From Methylocystis sp. ATCC 49242 (lineage in GTDB: Bacteria; Pseudomonadota; Alphaproteobacteria; Rhizobiales; Beijerinckiaceae): a stretch of DNA of 64,000 nt. Each line of letters starts with the position of its first letter. Position 1 is the stretch's first letter. A program made the position numbers and the translations under genes. Positions 1 through 9,536 of this stretch are shown one piece after another. The notes beneath the pieces are model-generated. The model was not told the DNA's origin. It was given only the letters and a program-made list of their open reading frames with translations, and ran no database searches. The DNA is taken from the NCBI RefSeq assembly GCF_000188155.2, contig NZ_KE124774.1, forward strand, positions 2,114,356 to 2,178,355, written 5' to 3'.

Positions 1-537
1 ACCAGGGCGTAGGCAGGCGTCCAGCCTGTGTTGCGGCCAACCGATTTCGATTTTTCGAGTGCGAGCAGAAAGGCCGAGGAGACGAATGGATTAAACCGCT
101 CTACGACTTCTTTCTGCGCGGTCGCGCCGGATGGATTGGCGCAGGCGTCCCAGGCCGAGGCGTCGACATCGCCAAGCGATGCAGCGAATCGGATCGTCAA
201 CTTTGCGTCGGACATTATCACCAGGCGACGGCGGAAGCCGCTTAGATAGTCCTTCTAACACGACTAAACGAAATTCCGCATCAAGGCCGAGTCGCCGCCT
301 CCAAGGACCTCATAGCAACGCTCAAGCTATCGGCTCCCCGAAAACTCTGCTCGCGTTTTTCAACGAACCGGTCAACGAGATTAAACCCGAAGAGAAGATC
401 GGACCGCGGCTATTTTTAGACATCACGTTTTTCGCCCGGCTGGCCGCAGCGACATTTCGACACATCAGCGTCGATAGCGGGCCACGAAATCGCATGTTAC
501 CGATTGCGGTATTAAGCATTTCAACACGAGGTCTGGA
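1..537. other. No recognisable gene
   Basis: Short overlapping reading frames exist on both strands here, but none shows a family motif, a convincing ribosome-binding site or clear coding bias. The stretch may hold the decayed end of a gene or mobile element that lies mostly outside the window. I see nothing I can name. Confidence 0.5.
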
Positions 538-804
538 ATGAACCATAAACATCGCGCAGCTTTGCATGCGCTATTCTCACATCCGATCAGCAGCAACATC
601 GACCCCAAGCTGGTGAAGTCAACCCTGGAGGAACTCGGCGCCGAGGTGGCGCATGGCGGTCACGGGCAGATGATAGTCAAACTGAACGGCTTGACGCACG
701 GATTTCATGAAAGCCAGCATAGCCTCTCCAATGACGAGGTGGCGGCGCTACGCAAGTTCCTTGTCGAAGCGGGCGTGGATCCGGAGAGAGATTATCCGCT
801 CTGA
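538..804 (+). CDS. HicA-like small protein (possible toxin)
   Basis: An 88-residue protein resembling the short HicA-like proteins that begin with an MN.KHR..L.ALF segment and end in a .FL..AGV motif. Family knowledge: HicA toxins are small double-stranded-RNA-binding-fold mRNA interferases with a glycine-rich turn next to a key histidine. Here a glycine-rich GGHGQ stretch (residues 41-45) precedes a strand, and several histidines are present. The start is supported by an AGGT purine stretch just upstream. No HicB-type antitoxin follows; the next gene is a transporter after a terminator. It could be an orphan HicA-fold protein with another role. Assignment is by overall resemblance, not by a unique motif. 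Confidence 0.5.
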   Translation: MNHKHRAALHALFSHPISSNIDPKLVKSTLEELGAEVAHGGHGQMIVKLNGLTHGFHESQHSLSNDEVAALRKFLVEAGVDPERDYPL

Positions 805-987
805 CATTGACGCCGGCGCCATGCCGCCGTCGAACCGGGGGTATGAACAAACCGACCATGATCGACATTGCTGTGAATGACCAGCTGGTTCGACAGCGGC
901 TGTTTGTATCGTTTGCGCCGACAAAAGTTATTGAAGGCCCGACTGGCGCGAAACCGCCAGAACCGCGGCGATTGGCTCGAACAAGGC

Positions 988-1019
988 GCTCGACCAGACT
1001 GGTCGGGCGTCTTTAATTT
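988..1019 (+). terminator. Intrinsic terminator
   Basis: A 9-bp stem (GCTCGACCA against TGGTCGGGC, with one T-G pair) closes a 3-nt loop and is followed by TCTTTAATTT. It would end transcription coming from the small HicA-like gene and insulate the transporter downstream. Confidence 0.7.
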
Positions 1020-1056
1020 AGTATGATCAAGCGTTTCGTGAGCCGGCAGGACAAAC

Positions 1057-2331
1057 ATGCAACAAGCTGTCTCTCACATTCGTCAGATTGCTGCTGCTGT
1101 GATCGGCAATGCTCTGGAGTGGTATGATTTCATCGTTTTCGGCTTCTTCACGACGATCATATCTCCGCTATTTTTCCCGAGCCATGATGCCCATGCGTCC
1201 CTTTTCCTGACAATGGCGACATTCGGCGCCGGCTTCTTCACGCGTCCAATGGGCGGCGTCGCGTTCGGTCTCTATTCTGATCGCAATGGCAGAAAGTCCG
1301 CGCTGCAACTTATTATTCTCCTGATGACGGTGGCTGTCGCATTGATCGCTTTTGCGCCTCCCTATTCCAGCATCGGCCTATTCGCTCCGTTGCTGATTAC
1401 ATCAGGGAGATTGCTGCAAGGATTCGCCACCGGCGGCGAATTCGCCAGCGCCACCACTTTCCTCGTCGAGGCGGCGCCGTCGACGAAACGCGGCCTCTAT
1501 GGATCGTTGCAAATGGTCGGCCAGGGCTTCTCCGCCATGCTCGGAACTCTCGCGGGCATCGTTGTCACCACCGTGCTGACGCCCACACAGATCACGGAAT
1601 GGGGCTGGAGAATTCCATTCCTGATCGGCCTCCTCATCGGTCCCATCGGGCTATATATTCGCAATCATCTCGATGAAACCGATGTCTTCGTCAGGCTGCA
1701 GCAAAGTGGCGCAGGCAGAGCAACGTTGCGCGGCCTGTTGCGCGAGCATCGCCGCGCTCTTTTTGTTTCATTCGGTTTGACAGTAAGCTCCACGATCTAC
1801 TTTTACGTTGTTCTTGTTTACATGCCGACATATGGCAAGACCGAACTCGGATTGGCGCTCGGCGACGCTTTCATCGCACAGGCAGCGGGGTTGCTTTTCC
1901 TGATCGTGCTGACGCCGGTGTTTGGCTCTCTTTCGGACCGGATTGGCCGGCGCCCACTCCTGATCGTCGCCAACGCATTGTTCCTGCTTACCTTATATCC
2001 CTTGTTTTCATGGGTGCAAAAGGAGCCGTCGCTGACAAGATTGACAATGATGCAGTTAATTTTCTGCAGCATGATCGCAATCGCAAGCGGGCCGATTTCG
2101 ACCGCGCTGGCCGAGCAGTTTCCAACACGTATACGTTCGACGGGGCTGGCGACAGGCTACAATTTGGCCGTGATGATCTTCGGCGGCTTCGCGCAACTGA
2201 TCGTCGCTTGGCTAATTGACGTTCTGAATACGCCAGTCGCGCCAGCCTTCTATGTGATGTTCGGCGCGTCCGTCGGATTGCTGGCCTCCTTTGTCCTAAC
2301 GGATCGCCGTAGAGTTTCATCGCTCGATTGA
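1057..2331 (+). CDS. MFS transporter, metabolite:H+ symporter (MHS) type
   Basis: A 424-residue inner-membrane protein with about twelve hydrophobic segments. It carries the MHS-family signatures: an N-terminal GNALEWYDF motif (residues 17-25), the loop-2 motif GLYSDRNGRK between segments 2 and 3, a GRLLQGFATGGE segment, and a repeated DRIGRR loop in the second half. MHS members (citrate, shikimate, proline/betaine, dicarboxylate carriers) import small carboxylates or zwitterions with protons; the substrate here cannot be read from sequence. Length is normal for the family. It stands alone, preceded by a terminator and followed by a transposase relic on the other strand. An AGGA element lies close upstream of the ATG. 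Confidence 0.88.
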   Translation: MQQAVSHIRQIAAAVIGNALEWYDFIVFGFFTTIISPLFFPSHDAHASLFLTMATFGAGFFTRPMGGVAFGLYSDRNGRKSALQLIILLMTVAVALIAFAPPYSSIGLFAPLLITSGRLLQGFATGGEFASATTFLVEAAPSTKRGLYGSLQMVGQGFSAMLGTLAGIVVTTVLTPTQITEWGWRIPFLIGLLIGPIGLYIRNHLDETDVFVRLQQSGAGRATLRGLLREHRRALFVSFGLTVSSTIYFYVVLVYMPTYGKTELGLALGDAFIAQAAGLLFLIVLTPVFGSLSDRIGRRPLLIVANALFLLTLYPLFSWVQKEPSLTRLTMMQLIFCSMIAIASGPISTALAEQFPTRIRSTGLATGYNLAVMIFGGFAQLIVAWLIDVLNTPVAPAFYVMFGASVGLLASFVLTDRRRVSSLD

Positions 2332-2349
2332 GCGAATCCTTGATTGCCG

Positions 2350-2690
2350 TTTCGGCGGATAGCCGGGATGACGAACAAATCCACCACAGCGATGTGCGGA
2401 GCGGGATTGCGCAGAAAGGCGCTCTACCCTGGCTCGGCGGTCCTCGCTGCCTGACCACGTGTTGGGGACGGTTCACAGAGAAACCTCAAACCCGAGCTTC
2501 AGCAGTTTGTTCGGAATGCTCGGCGCTCCCCACAGCGGGAGCTCGCCCCTCATTTGTCGTATCCCCGCCCTCCCGCTCGCCCTGAACCTCAGGTTGCCCG
2601 ACCCAGCCCCATGATTTACGATCCCAATAGCGGCGGAAGCCAGCCCGGTGCCAGCGCAATAGGGTCTCGCGACGGACGATCGTGGCGCTA
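2350..2690 (-). pseudogene. Relic of integrase-type transposase
   Basis: Translations from three minus-strand frames align in order with the integrase-core transposase better preserved at 10.4-11.4 kb: a RWHRAGFRRYW segment, then LWGAPSIPNKLLKLGFEVS, then RQRGPPSQG, then FLRNPAPHIAVVDLFVIP. Each step needs a frame change, so the gene has decayed through several indels and lost both ends. It is non-functional. Confidence 0.7.
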
Positions 2691-3034
2691 TCGAGGATCG
2701 ATGGCAACCATCGATCCGGCTGGACGAAAAATCCGGCAGTCGGCGTTCGTCAGCTCGGCGCGAGCGTGAACCTTACGCCACAAGATAATCAATTGTTTTC
2801 GGAGCGCGGCTTTATCTGCTTCAAGTCCGCTTCTTGAATTGACGGGTCAAGCCCGAATAGTCGGCAATAAGCGGATCAGCGCGATCAATTCGCCAGCTTG
2901 GCCGATTTCGTCGCCATATTAATGTGGATGAGATTTTCGACACATTCGGAGTTAGCATCCGCTGATAAACGCGCCGAACCGTCCTCCGTCGCCCTCGCGC
3001 CATATTTAGGCGTTGATCAACCGCAACCGATCGT

Positions 3035-5695
3035 TCATGAGATCTGCATGGCCACCATTGCGATGTCATCGCTTGGCGGCGTCTCGCCGCAAAAAACGCG
3101 AAGATTTTTCAGCAACTCTTTGATCAGCGCCTCGGGTGAAAGATCACGATACGCCTTGAAGGCGTCGCAGAGACGTGCGACGCCGTAGAACTCGCCTTCT
3201 CGATTCTGCGCCTCCGTGACTCCGTCGGTGTAGAATAGAAGCTTGTCGCCTACGCGCAGTTTGAGGCTGCGCTCCTCAAAGACCACGCCGCGCTTTACGC
3301 CGAGCACCAAGCCGTCCGCATCCAGCAGCGTGCAGCGTGTTTCCGACGACCGCAGCAGCACCGCCGAATTGTGGCCTGCATTGGCGAATTTCAGAATGTG
3401 GCGCTTGGGCAGGTAGCGGAAACAGAACATCGTGATGAACAGCTCGGCGCGCGTTAGGTCGGGATGCAGCAACTCGTTCAGGTCGCGCAACACATCTGCG
3501 GGACCGCTCCGCGCCGAAGCCCTCTTGCGGAGCTCGGCGCGCAGGGTGCTACGGACCTCTGTCATGATCAGCGCGGCCCCGACGCTGTGGCCCGATACAT
3601 CGGCGATGACGACGTCGACGACGCCGGAATTCTCGAAATAGTCGAAATAGTCCCCTCCTACATGAGTTGCGGGTAGGCAGACGCCCGCCAACTCCACGCC
3701 CGGGACATGCAGCGGGCCCGCCGGCAACAAGGAAAGCTGAATGTGCCGTGCGATCTCCAGTTCGTGCCGACTCTCCTCTGCCCTGCGCTTTTCGGTCACA
3801 TCCGTCAGCACGCCAATGAAATGCGTGATTTTTCCTGTGTCGTCCACGACTGGCGAAATGAGCAAATCATTCCAGAAGGCGCCGCCGTCCTTTCGGTAGT
3901 TCATCATCGTGACTTCGCAGATTTCGCCGGCGGCGAGGGCGTGACGAATTTGCTCCAATACAGCAGGGTCGGTTCCAGGCCCCTGCAGCATTCGCATGTT
4001 GCCGCCCAGAAGCTGCTCGCGCGTATAGCCAGTGATGTGGGAAAGCGCCGGATTGACATAAATGCATGGATTCCCAGGCGCCCGCGCATCAGATATTACT
4101 ATGCCGATCTGCACGGATTCGATCGCGCGATTGCGCACGCGCAATTCGTCCTCGAATTCCTTTCGCCGGGTAATGTCATGGTCCACGCCGCGCCACTTTA
4201 TAAGCCGGCCGGCGCCGTCGAAAATCGGCGCGCCAGTAGACTCGGTGAATATGTCTCTCCCGTCCTTGTGACGATAGTGATTGACGATCCGATGGAAAGG
4301 ACGCTGATTCCCAGCTTCCTGCGCGCGCAATCTCATAAACGAAAGGTTCTGATTATCCGGAAAGAACAGCTCCAAATAGCTCCTGTTGCGGATCTCATCG
4401 GGGGTCAGACCAAGTATGTCATGGACGGCGTCGCTGCTGTAAATGTAACGGCCGTCCGGATCCTGCTCCCATAGCCATTCACCCGCCATCGCTGCGACGT
4501 TGCGAAAACGCTCTTCGCTTTCGGCGAGGGCCTCCTTGTCACGCTTCTGCTCCGTTATATCCTGTTGGATCGCGAGATAATGCGTGATCTCTCCGTCAGC
4601 GTCACGCAGGGAGGTGATGGTCTCCTGCGCCCAGTATAGTTCGCCATTTTTTTTGCGATCCTGAATTTCGCCGCGCCATTCCTCACCGCTACGAATTGCA
4701 TCCCAGAGCCGACGATGCTGCTCCTTGCTCGTATGACCTGATTGCAGAATACGCGGATTTTTGCCGATGATCTCATTGGCTTCGTATCCCGTCAGGCGGG
4801 TGAAGCAGCTGTTTACATATTCGATGCAGCCATCCTTGTTTGAAATCATCACAGCGACGGGACTTTGGTCGACGGCTGCAGACAATGTCAGCAGCCGCTT
4901 TTCGGCCAGCTTCAGCCTGGTCAGATCATGTGTGACGCCAACAAAATATCGCGCGCCCTCAAGCCGGATTTCACCGACCGACAGATACATCGGGAAGGAA
5001 GAGCCGTCTTTGCGCTGGCCGGCGACCTCACGCCCCAGGCCAATGATCTTCCTGACGCCGGTTTCGCGATAGGACGAAAGATAGTCGTCATGCGCCTCAC
5101 GATAGGGCGAAGGCATCAGCATCTTCACGTTCTGGCCGAGCACCTCTTTTGCGGCGTAGCCGAACAGCTTCTCGGCCCCGGCGCTGAACAACTGAACCTT
5201 GCCGTATTCGTCGATCACGACCAGCGCATCCGGCATTGCGCCGAAGATAGCCTCGAGCTGCTCCTTCATATCATGAAGCGCGGCGCCTCCTCGCTCCTCG
5301 TCAGCGCGCTTGCGAAGCTTCAATAACATCGAGACTGCGCCGGGCGTCTCGAGCGCACGCAGGTAGCAGGTCAGACTTGCTGTCGTTCCATCCTTGCGAT
5401 GAAGCTGCGCAGGCGTCCATCGTTCACGCGGCCACAGCGACCAGTCGGCGGGATCGATCTCGCGGTTTCCGAATGTGAGCGCAAGTCTCTTCACGAATGG
5501 CTGGCCGGACAGTTCTTCCGTACGGTAGCCCGTCAGTTGCTCGGCCGCGCTGTTCATTTCGCATAGCGCTCCTGACGGGTCGAGCAGGCAAAGGCCTTCA
5601 TCGAAGGCGTCGATGATCGTGCGCGCAGACGGATGCAATTTCACAAGGTCTGCTCCCTGATCCGACAATCGGCGTCCGCTCGCTATCGGCTCCAT
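3035..5695 (-). CDS. Five-PAS SpoIIE/RsbU-type PP2C phosphatase
   Basis: An 886-residue soluble sensor phosphatase expected to dephosphorylate a STAS antagonist. PAS-like domains lie near residues 25-125, 145-260, 270-385, 395-515 and 520-640, followed by a PP2C/SpoIIE domain at about 645-886 with metal-binding motifs GGDYFDY (690-696), ADVSGH (698-703), TDGVTEA (823-829) and SDDIA (875-879). The second PAS is closely FixL-like: a PYREAHDDY segment with His202 and a GLGREV segment with Arg222 match in position and spacing the haem-ligand His and oxygen-sensing Arg of FixL. The fifth PAS is LOV-like (GGNMRMLQGPGTDP) but has Met where photoactive LOV domains have the adduct-forming Cys. No membrane segment is seen. 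It follows the glutamate dehydrogenase gene by 2 nt, in one operon with STAS and HATPase genes. Regulation by oxygen is inference. Confidence 0.9.
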   Translation of the reverse strand: MEPIASGRRLSDQGADLVKLHPSARTIIDAFDEGLCLLDPSGALCEMNSAAEQLTGYRTEELSGQPFVKRLALTFGNREIDPADWSLWPRERWTPAQLHRKDGTTASLTCYLRALETPGAVSMLLKLRKRADEERGGAALHDMKEQLEAIFGAMPDALVVIDEYGKVQLFSAGAEKLFGYAAKEVLGQNVKMLMPSPYREAHDDYLSSYRETGVRKIIGLGREVAGQRKDGSSFPMYLSVGEIRLEGARYFVGVTHDLTRLKLAEKRLLTLSAAVDQSPVAVMISNKDGCIEYVNSCFTRLTGYEANEIIGKNPRILQSGHTSKEQHRRLWDAIRSGEEWRGEIQDRKKNGELYWAQETITSLRDADGEITHYLAIQQDITEQKRDKEALAESEERFRNVAAMAGEWLWEQDPDGRYIYSSDAVHDILGLTPDEIRNRSYLELFFPDNQNLSFMRLRAQEAGNQRPFHRIVNHYRHKDGRDIFTESTGAPIFDGAGRLIKWRGVDHDITRRKEFEDELRVRNRAIESVQIGIVISDARAPGNPCIYVNPALSHITGYTREQLLGGNMRMLQGPGTDPAVLEQIRHALAAGEICEVTMMNYRKDGGAFWNDLLISPVVDDTGKITHFIGVLTDVTEKRRAEESRHELEIARHIQLSLLPAGPLHVPGVELAGVCLPATHVGGDYFDYFENSGVVDVVIADVSGHSVGAALIMTEVRSTLRAELRKRASARSGPADVLRDLNELLHPDLTRAELFITMFCFRYLPKRHILKFANAGHNSAVLLRSSETRCTLLDADGLVLGVKRGVVFEERSLKLRVGDKLLFYTDGVTEAQNREGEFYGVARLCDAFKAYRDLSPEALIKELLKNLRVFCGETPPSDDIAMVAMQIS

Positions 5696-5697
5696 TT

Positions 5698-8600
5698 CTA
5701 TCCTGCTCCCAGCGCGGCGTCTAACGCTGTGACGCCGGCGTCAATTAAGGTGTCCAGTTCCGCCACGAACGCCGCGAAGGGCGTGAGCGTAGTTGGTCCC
5801 GACTCGCAAAGCTCGGCGCGCAGTCGCTGAAGACACGAAACACGCGACTCCATGCCGAGCTCGGCGAAGAGCGACCCCAGTGTGCGCAATCCTTTGCGAA
5901 GTTGCATCGACACGATTCGTGCTGGAGCGGCGCGAAGGCGATCCTCGAGCGCGGACTGCAATCGTTGCTCCCAGGCCTCTCTCGGTTTCACATTGCCTAG
6001 CAGCGTTACGATCTGGCGCAATCCCAGCATATTCGCGATCTCCTCGGAAAGCTCCGCGATGACATGCATGCTTTCGTGCGACGCCTGCGCCAGTTCCACC
6101 AGAATCGGGAAGTCGCGCAGCCGCGTCAGGAATAATTGCCGAGAGGCTTCGGCGGCAATGAAGGTCAATTCGGCGAATTCTCCGTTCTCGCTGAACTGAT
6201 CGAGATATTCGCGCAGATAGGCCCGCCACATTTCGACTTCCTCGTCGCGTGGAAGCAGGCGGCGGCCATGCTGAATGGCCCATCGGCAAAGATGCGCCAA
6301 TGCGTTTTCCAGTTGCAGAAGATATTCATATTGAAGGCTCGCGGTCATCTTTCCGTCGAGCGCCAATATTGCTTCACGCCATCGATCGCCCTCCAGAATC
6401 CGATCAAAAGCGAGGTAAATACCTACCACCGCGAGCAAAGTGGTCGGCGCGAGAGACTCGCCAATCAGCAGGAACGATGCCCCCGCCTGATCGACTACTT
6501 TGTTGCAAATCATTGTCGCGACGATCTCCCACGCAAGCGAGTGCTCTGTCAGGCGATCCGCGTAGCGCGCTCGCACTGCCTCGGGGAAATAGGCGGCGAG
6601 CAGATCAAGGGTCCATTCCGCCTGCAGGAAATCCGGCGACTCCAGAGCCGTGCGCTTGAGCGCCAGTTTCGAATGGGCCATCAACGTCGCTAGTTCAGGC
6701 CTGGTCAACTGTTTCCTTGCGCGCGAAGAGACTTCCTTGTGCAGCGGGAAAGCGTCGATCGTCCGATCCAGAAATCCCGCATTCTCGAGTTGGTCAGCGA
6801 GGTCCATGAACGGCTTGGCGTCCTCGCCACAACGTTCGCATTCCAGCGAGAGGCAGAGGCTCTGGCGATAGTTGTTGCGCAGGACTGAGGCGCAGACGTC
6901 TTCGGTCAGCGCGGCGAGCAAGCGATTTCGTTCGCCCTCGGAGCGATCAGGCTGGCGGCCTTCCGACAGGCCGAGGAGGATCTTCAGATTGACCTCATGG
7001 TCGGAGAGATCGACCCCCGCGGAATTGTCTACGGCGTCGGCATTAATGCGGCCGCCGTTGAGGGCATATTCCACCCGCGCCTGATGGGTGAAAGCGAGAT
7101 TGGCGCCCTCTCCGACAACCTTGGCGCGAAGCTGGATCGCATCGACACGCGCGCCGTCGTTGACGCGATCGCCGACGCTTTCATTCGTCTCGAAGCTGGC
7201 TTTTACATACGTGCCGACGCCGCCCATCCACAACAGATCGACAGGCGCCGTCAGCAGCAGACGGATAAGGCCTTCGCCGTCGATCGAGTGTGTCCGGACG
7301 CCGAGCCATGCGCGCGCCTCCGCGCTCAGGCAAATGTCCTTGTCGTCGCGACGGAACACACCGCCGCCCTTGGAAATGAGCGTCTGATTATAGTCCTGCC
7401 AGGTTGAGTTTGGCGTTTCGAACAGGCGCTTGCGCTCCCCAAATGACAGATGCGGATCCGGCGCCGGATCCAGAAATATATGGTGGGAGCTGAATGCGGC
7501 AAGCAGACGAATATTGCTCGTGTGCAACATTCCGTTGCCGAACACGTCGCCGTCCATGGAGCCGACGCCGACGACGCTGAATGGCTGTTCGTCTATGTTG
7601 CGTCCAAATTCAAGAAAATGCCGTCTTACACAGATCCAGGCTCCGCGCGCGGTGATCCCGAGCTGCTTGTGGTGGTATCCGTTCAATCCGCCGGTTGCGA
7701 AAGCGTCGCCCAGCCAGAAGCCGTAAGATTTCGCGATCTCGTTGGCAACGTCCGACCAGCCCGCGGTACCCTTGTCGGCCGCTATGACCAGATAGGGATC
7801 GGCGTCGTCGTAAGTTACGAGTTCAGCAGGGTGGATCACTTGAGATCCCGCCAGATTATCTGTCAGATCCAGCAATCCCCGAATGAAATCCACATAGGCG
7901 TCCTTCGCAATGCGGTAGTTTTCGTAAGGCGTCCCGCCGGATATCTTGACCACGAATCCGCCTTTGGCGCCCTGAGCGACGATCAGGGCGTTCTTCACCA
8001 TTTGGGTCTGCATCAAGTCCAGTATCTCGGCGCGAAAGTCTTCCAGCCGATCCGACCAGCGGATCCCGCCGCGCGAGACTCTCGCCCCACGCAAATGAAC
8101 GCCTTCCATCGAGCGCGAATGGACGTAGATCTCCACCATGGGTTTCGGGCTCGGCATGTTGATGACGCCGAGACTGTTCATTTTGAATGCGATGGGATCA
8201 TCGTCACGTCGACCCTGCAGATATATGTTCGTGCGCAGGGTGGCGTCGATCAGATTGAAGAGATCGCGTAGCAAACGATCGTCGTTCACATCCGCAACCT
8301 TGTCAAATCCCTCGATCAGCTGAAGTCGGATGGATGTCAGAACATCGAGCTCGGCGTCATATCGCTCGCCTGCTTCGCCACTGGGCTCGAAGCGAGCCTT
8401 GAAATAGCGATACAGGAGACCGGCGACCTCGACATTGTTGACAAGCGACTGATATATTCGATTGCGATCGAAGCGTCCTCCGAGCTGGAGATAATAATTG
8501 CAATAGGCGCGAAGCAGATCTATCTCTTTCCAGTTCAATCCTGCTAGCAGGGTCAGCCGATTGAGAGAGTCGTCCTCCGCCCGCCCGGAGAGCAGGACGT

Positions 8601-9135
8601 CGAGCAATTGAAGGAGCGCCTTCTTTGAAGCCTGAAGGCTGCCGGCGCCCTTTGTCGTCGGCTCGACGATGAAATTTCGGATGAATCGGCGCTCGGCGCC
8701 GACGGTCACGTCGAACCGCATCTGATCGACGACGCGGAGCCCCAGGTTCTGCAGCACCGGCATGAGCTCGTCGAGTGTGTGTTCCTTTATGCAGTAGATT
8801 CTCAGTTCGTGGCGTGCGCCGTCGGGCAACTGCGGATGGAGATCCGCCACCTCGCGCCCACGGTCGGCCGCCGCTTCTAGCGACAGGAGGTCGCGGGCCG
8901 CACGCCACGGCGCAACCAGCAAACGATAGCTCGCCGGAAATACGCCTTCGACAGAACAGGCCGGCCGCTCCAGTCGAAATCTGCGGACTGCGCGATCAAG
9001 AAAGTTATGAAAGGCGGATTCCCAGTCCATTGCCTCATGACTATTGTGACGCCATCTGCCGCCTCGAATTCGCCCTGAGTTCGTCGCCTCGTCGCCGCTA
9101 CGGTCAGGCAAGACATTTGCGCATTTCGAGGACAT
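5698..9135 (-). CDS. NAD-specific glutamate dehydrogenase, short large-type form
   Basis: Catalyses oxidative deamination of glutamate to 2-oxoglutarate with NAD. The protein is up to 1145 residues and matches the catalytic and C-terminal parts of the large bacterial GDH family: GGIRWSDRLEDFR followed by VKNALIVAQGAKGG (catalytic lysine region), VGVGSMDGDVFGNGML in the nucleotide-binding part, and GEGANLAFT. Classic members are about 1600 residues; the N-terminal roughly 450 residues are missing, so this resembles the shorter class of about 115 kDa. Two starts are possible: position 9135, which overlaps the upstream HATPase gene by 32 nt, or Met36 at 9030. The residues before Met36 look unlike the family and are basic, so 9030 may be the true start. 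Lying between a HATPase and a phosphatase gene in one operon is unusual and suggests co-regulation with a stress or starvation switch. Confidence 0.85.
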   Translation of the reverse strand: MSSKCANVLPDRSGDEATNSGRIRGGRWRHNSHEAMDWESAFHNFLDRAVRRFRLERPACSVEGVFPASYRLLVAPWRAARDLLSLEAAADRGREVADLHPQLPDGARHELRIYCIKEHTLDELMPVLQNLGLRVVDQMRFDVTVGAERRFIRNFIVEPTTKGAGSLQASKKALLQLLDVLLSGRAEDDSLNRLTLLAGLNWKEIDLLRAYCNYYLQLGGRFDRNRIYQSLVNNVEVAGLLYRYFKARFEPSGEAGERYDAELDVLTSIRLQLIEGFDKVADVNDDRLLRDLFNLIDATLRTNIYLQGRRDDDPIAFKMNSLGVINMPSPKPMVEIYVHSRSMEGVHLRGARVSRGGIRWSDRLEDFRAEILDLMQTQMVKNALIVAQGAKGGFVVKISGGTPYENYRIAKDAYVDFIRGLLDLTDNLAGSQVIHPAELVTYDDADPYLVIAADKGTAGWSDVANEIAKSYGFWLGDAFATGGLNGYHHKQLGITARGAWICVRRHFLEFGRNIDEQPFSVVGVGSMDGDVFGNGMLHTSNIRLLAAFSSHHIFLDPAPDPHLSFGERKRLFETPNSTWQDYNQTLISKGGGVFRRDDKDICLSAEARAWLGVRTHSIDGEGLIRLLLTAPVDLLWMGGVGTYVKASFETNESVGDRVNDGARVDAIQLRAKVVGEGANLAFTHQARVEYALNGGRINADAVDNSAGVDLSDHEVNLKILLGLSEGRQPDRSEGERNRLLAALTEDVCASVLRNNYRQSLCLSLECERCGEDAKPFMDLADQLENAGFLDRTIDAFPLHKEVSSRARKQLTRPELATLMAHSKLALKRTALESPDFLQAEWTLDLLAAYFPEAVRARYADRLTEHSLAWEIVATMICNKVVDQAGASFLLIGESLAPTTLLAVVGIYLAFDRILEGDRWREAILALDGKMTASLQYEYLLQLENALAHLCRWAIQHGRRLLPRDEEVEMWRAYLREYLDQFSENGEFAELTFIAAEASRQLFLTRLRDFPILVELAQASHESMHVIAELSEEIANMLGLRQIVTLLGNVKPREAWEQRLQSALEDRLRAAPARIVSMQLRKGLRTLGSLFAELGMESRVSCLQRLRAELCESGPTTLTPFAAFVAELDTLIDAGVTALDAALGAG

Positions 9136-9535
9136 TTCCCGAATCCGTCTTGTGATACTCGACGGAATCCATCAGCGAGCGAATGAAAAAGATACCCCTG
9201 CCGCGCTCGTCGAGATGATCGACCGCGGTCGTCGGCACGGCCGAGAGATCGAATCCCTGTCCGTGGTCATAAACACGAACCCACAAATCCTTATTCTCGA
9301 CTGACAGCGATATTCTGACAGTGTCCTTTCCGCCCTTGTCGACTCCATATTGAATTGCATTCGCCATTGCCTCGGTAAGAACGAGGTTGAGATGATAGGC
9401 GAGATCGTCACGATCGCAGTTCGCCACCTCCAATTGCTTTGCCACCTGCTCGGCGATACTGCCAACCAGTCGTAGATAGCGGGTCTGGTTGGGGACGACG
9501 ATCTCGAGGTTCACGATCTCGGACATTTCGATCAC
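9104..9535 (-). CDS. RsbW-like anti-sigma-type HATPase kinase
   Basis: A 143-residue GHKL-fold protein. ATP-binding signatures are visible: N-box TEAMANA (residues 54-60), G1 box DHGQG (90-94) and G2 region GRGI (111-114). Family knowledge: RsbW/SpoIIAB-type kinases bind a sigma factor or other partner and phosphorylate a STAS antagonist on Ser/Thr. The gene follows the STAS gene with a 1-nt gap and overlaps the start of the GDH ORF. The first codon is GTG at 9535, with an ATG three codons in as an alternative. No sigma-factor gene is seen nearby, so the target of the switch is unknown. Confidence 0.88.
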   Translation of the reverse strand: MIEMSEIVNLEIVVPNQTRYLRLVGSIAEQVAKQLEVANCDRDDLAYHLNLVLTEAMANAIQYGVDKGGKDTVRISLSVENKDLWVRVYDHGQGFDLSAVPTTAVDHLDERGRGIFFIRSLMDSVEYHKTDSGNVLEMRKCLA

Positions 9536-9536
9536 T

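Noticed and set aside
131-541. A 136-codon plus-strand frame at the window start
   Set aside because: No recognisable motif, overlapping frames on both strands, strongly Arg/Ser-biased composition.
538-804. Complete HicAB toxin-antitoxin pair
   Set aside because: No HicB-like frame lies up- or downstream; only the HicA-like protein is supported.
3775-4140. Photoactive LOV domain in the phosphatase
   Set aside because: The adduct-forming cysteine is replaced by methionine, so classical blue-light chemistry is not expected.
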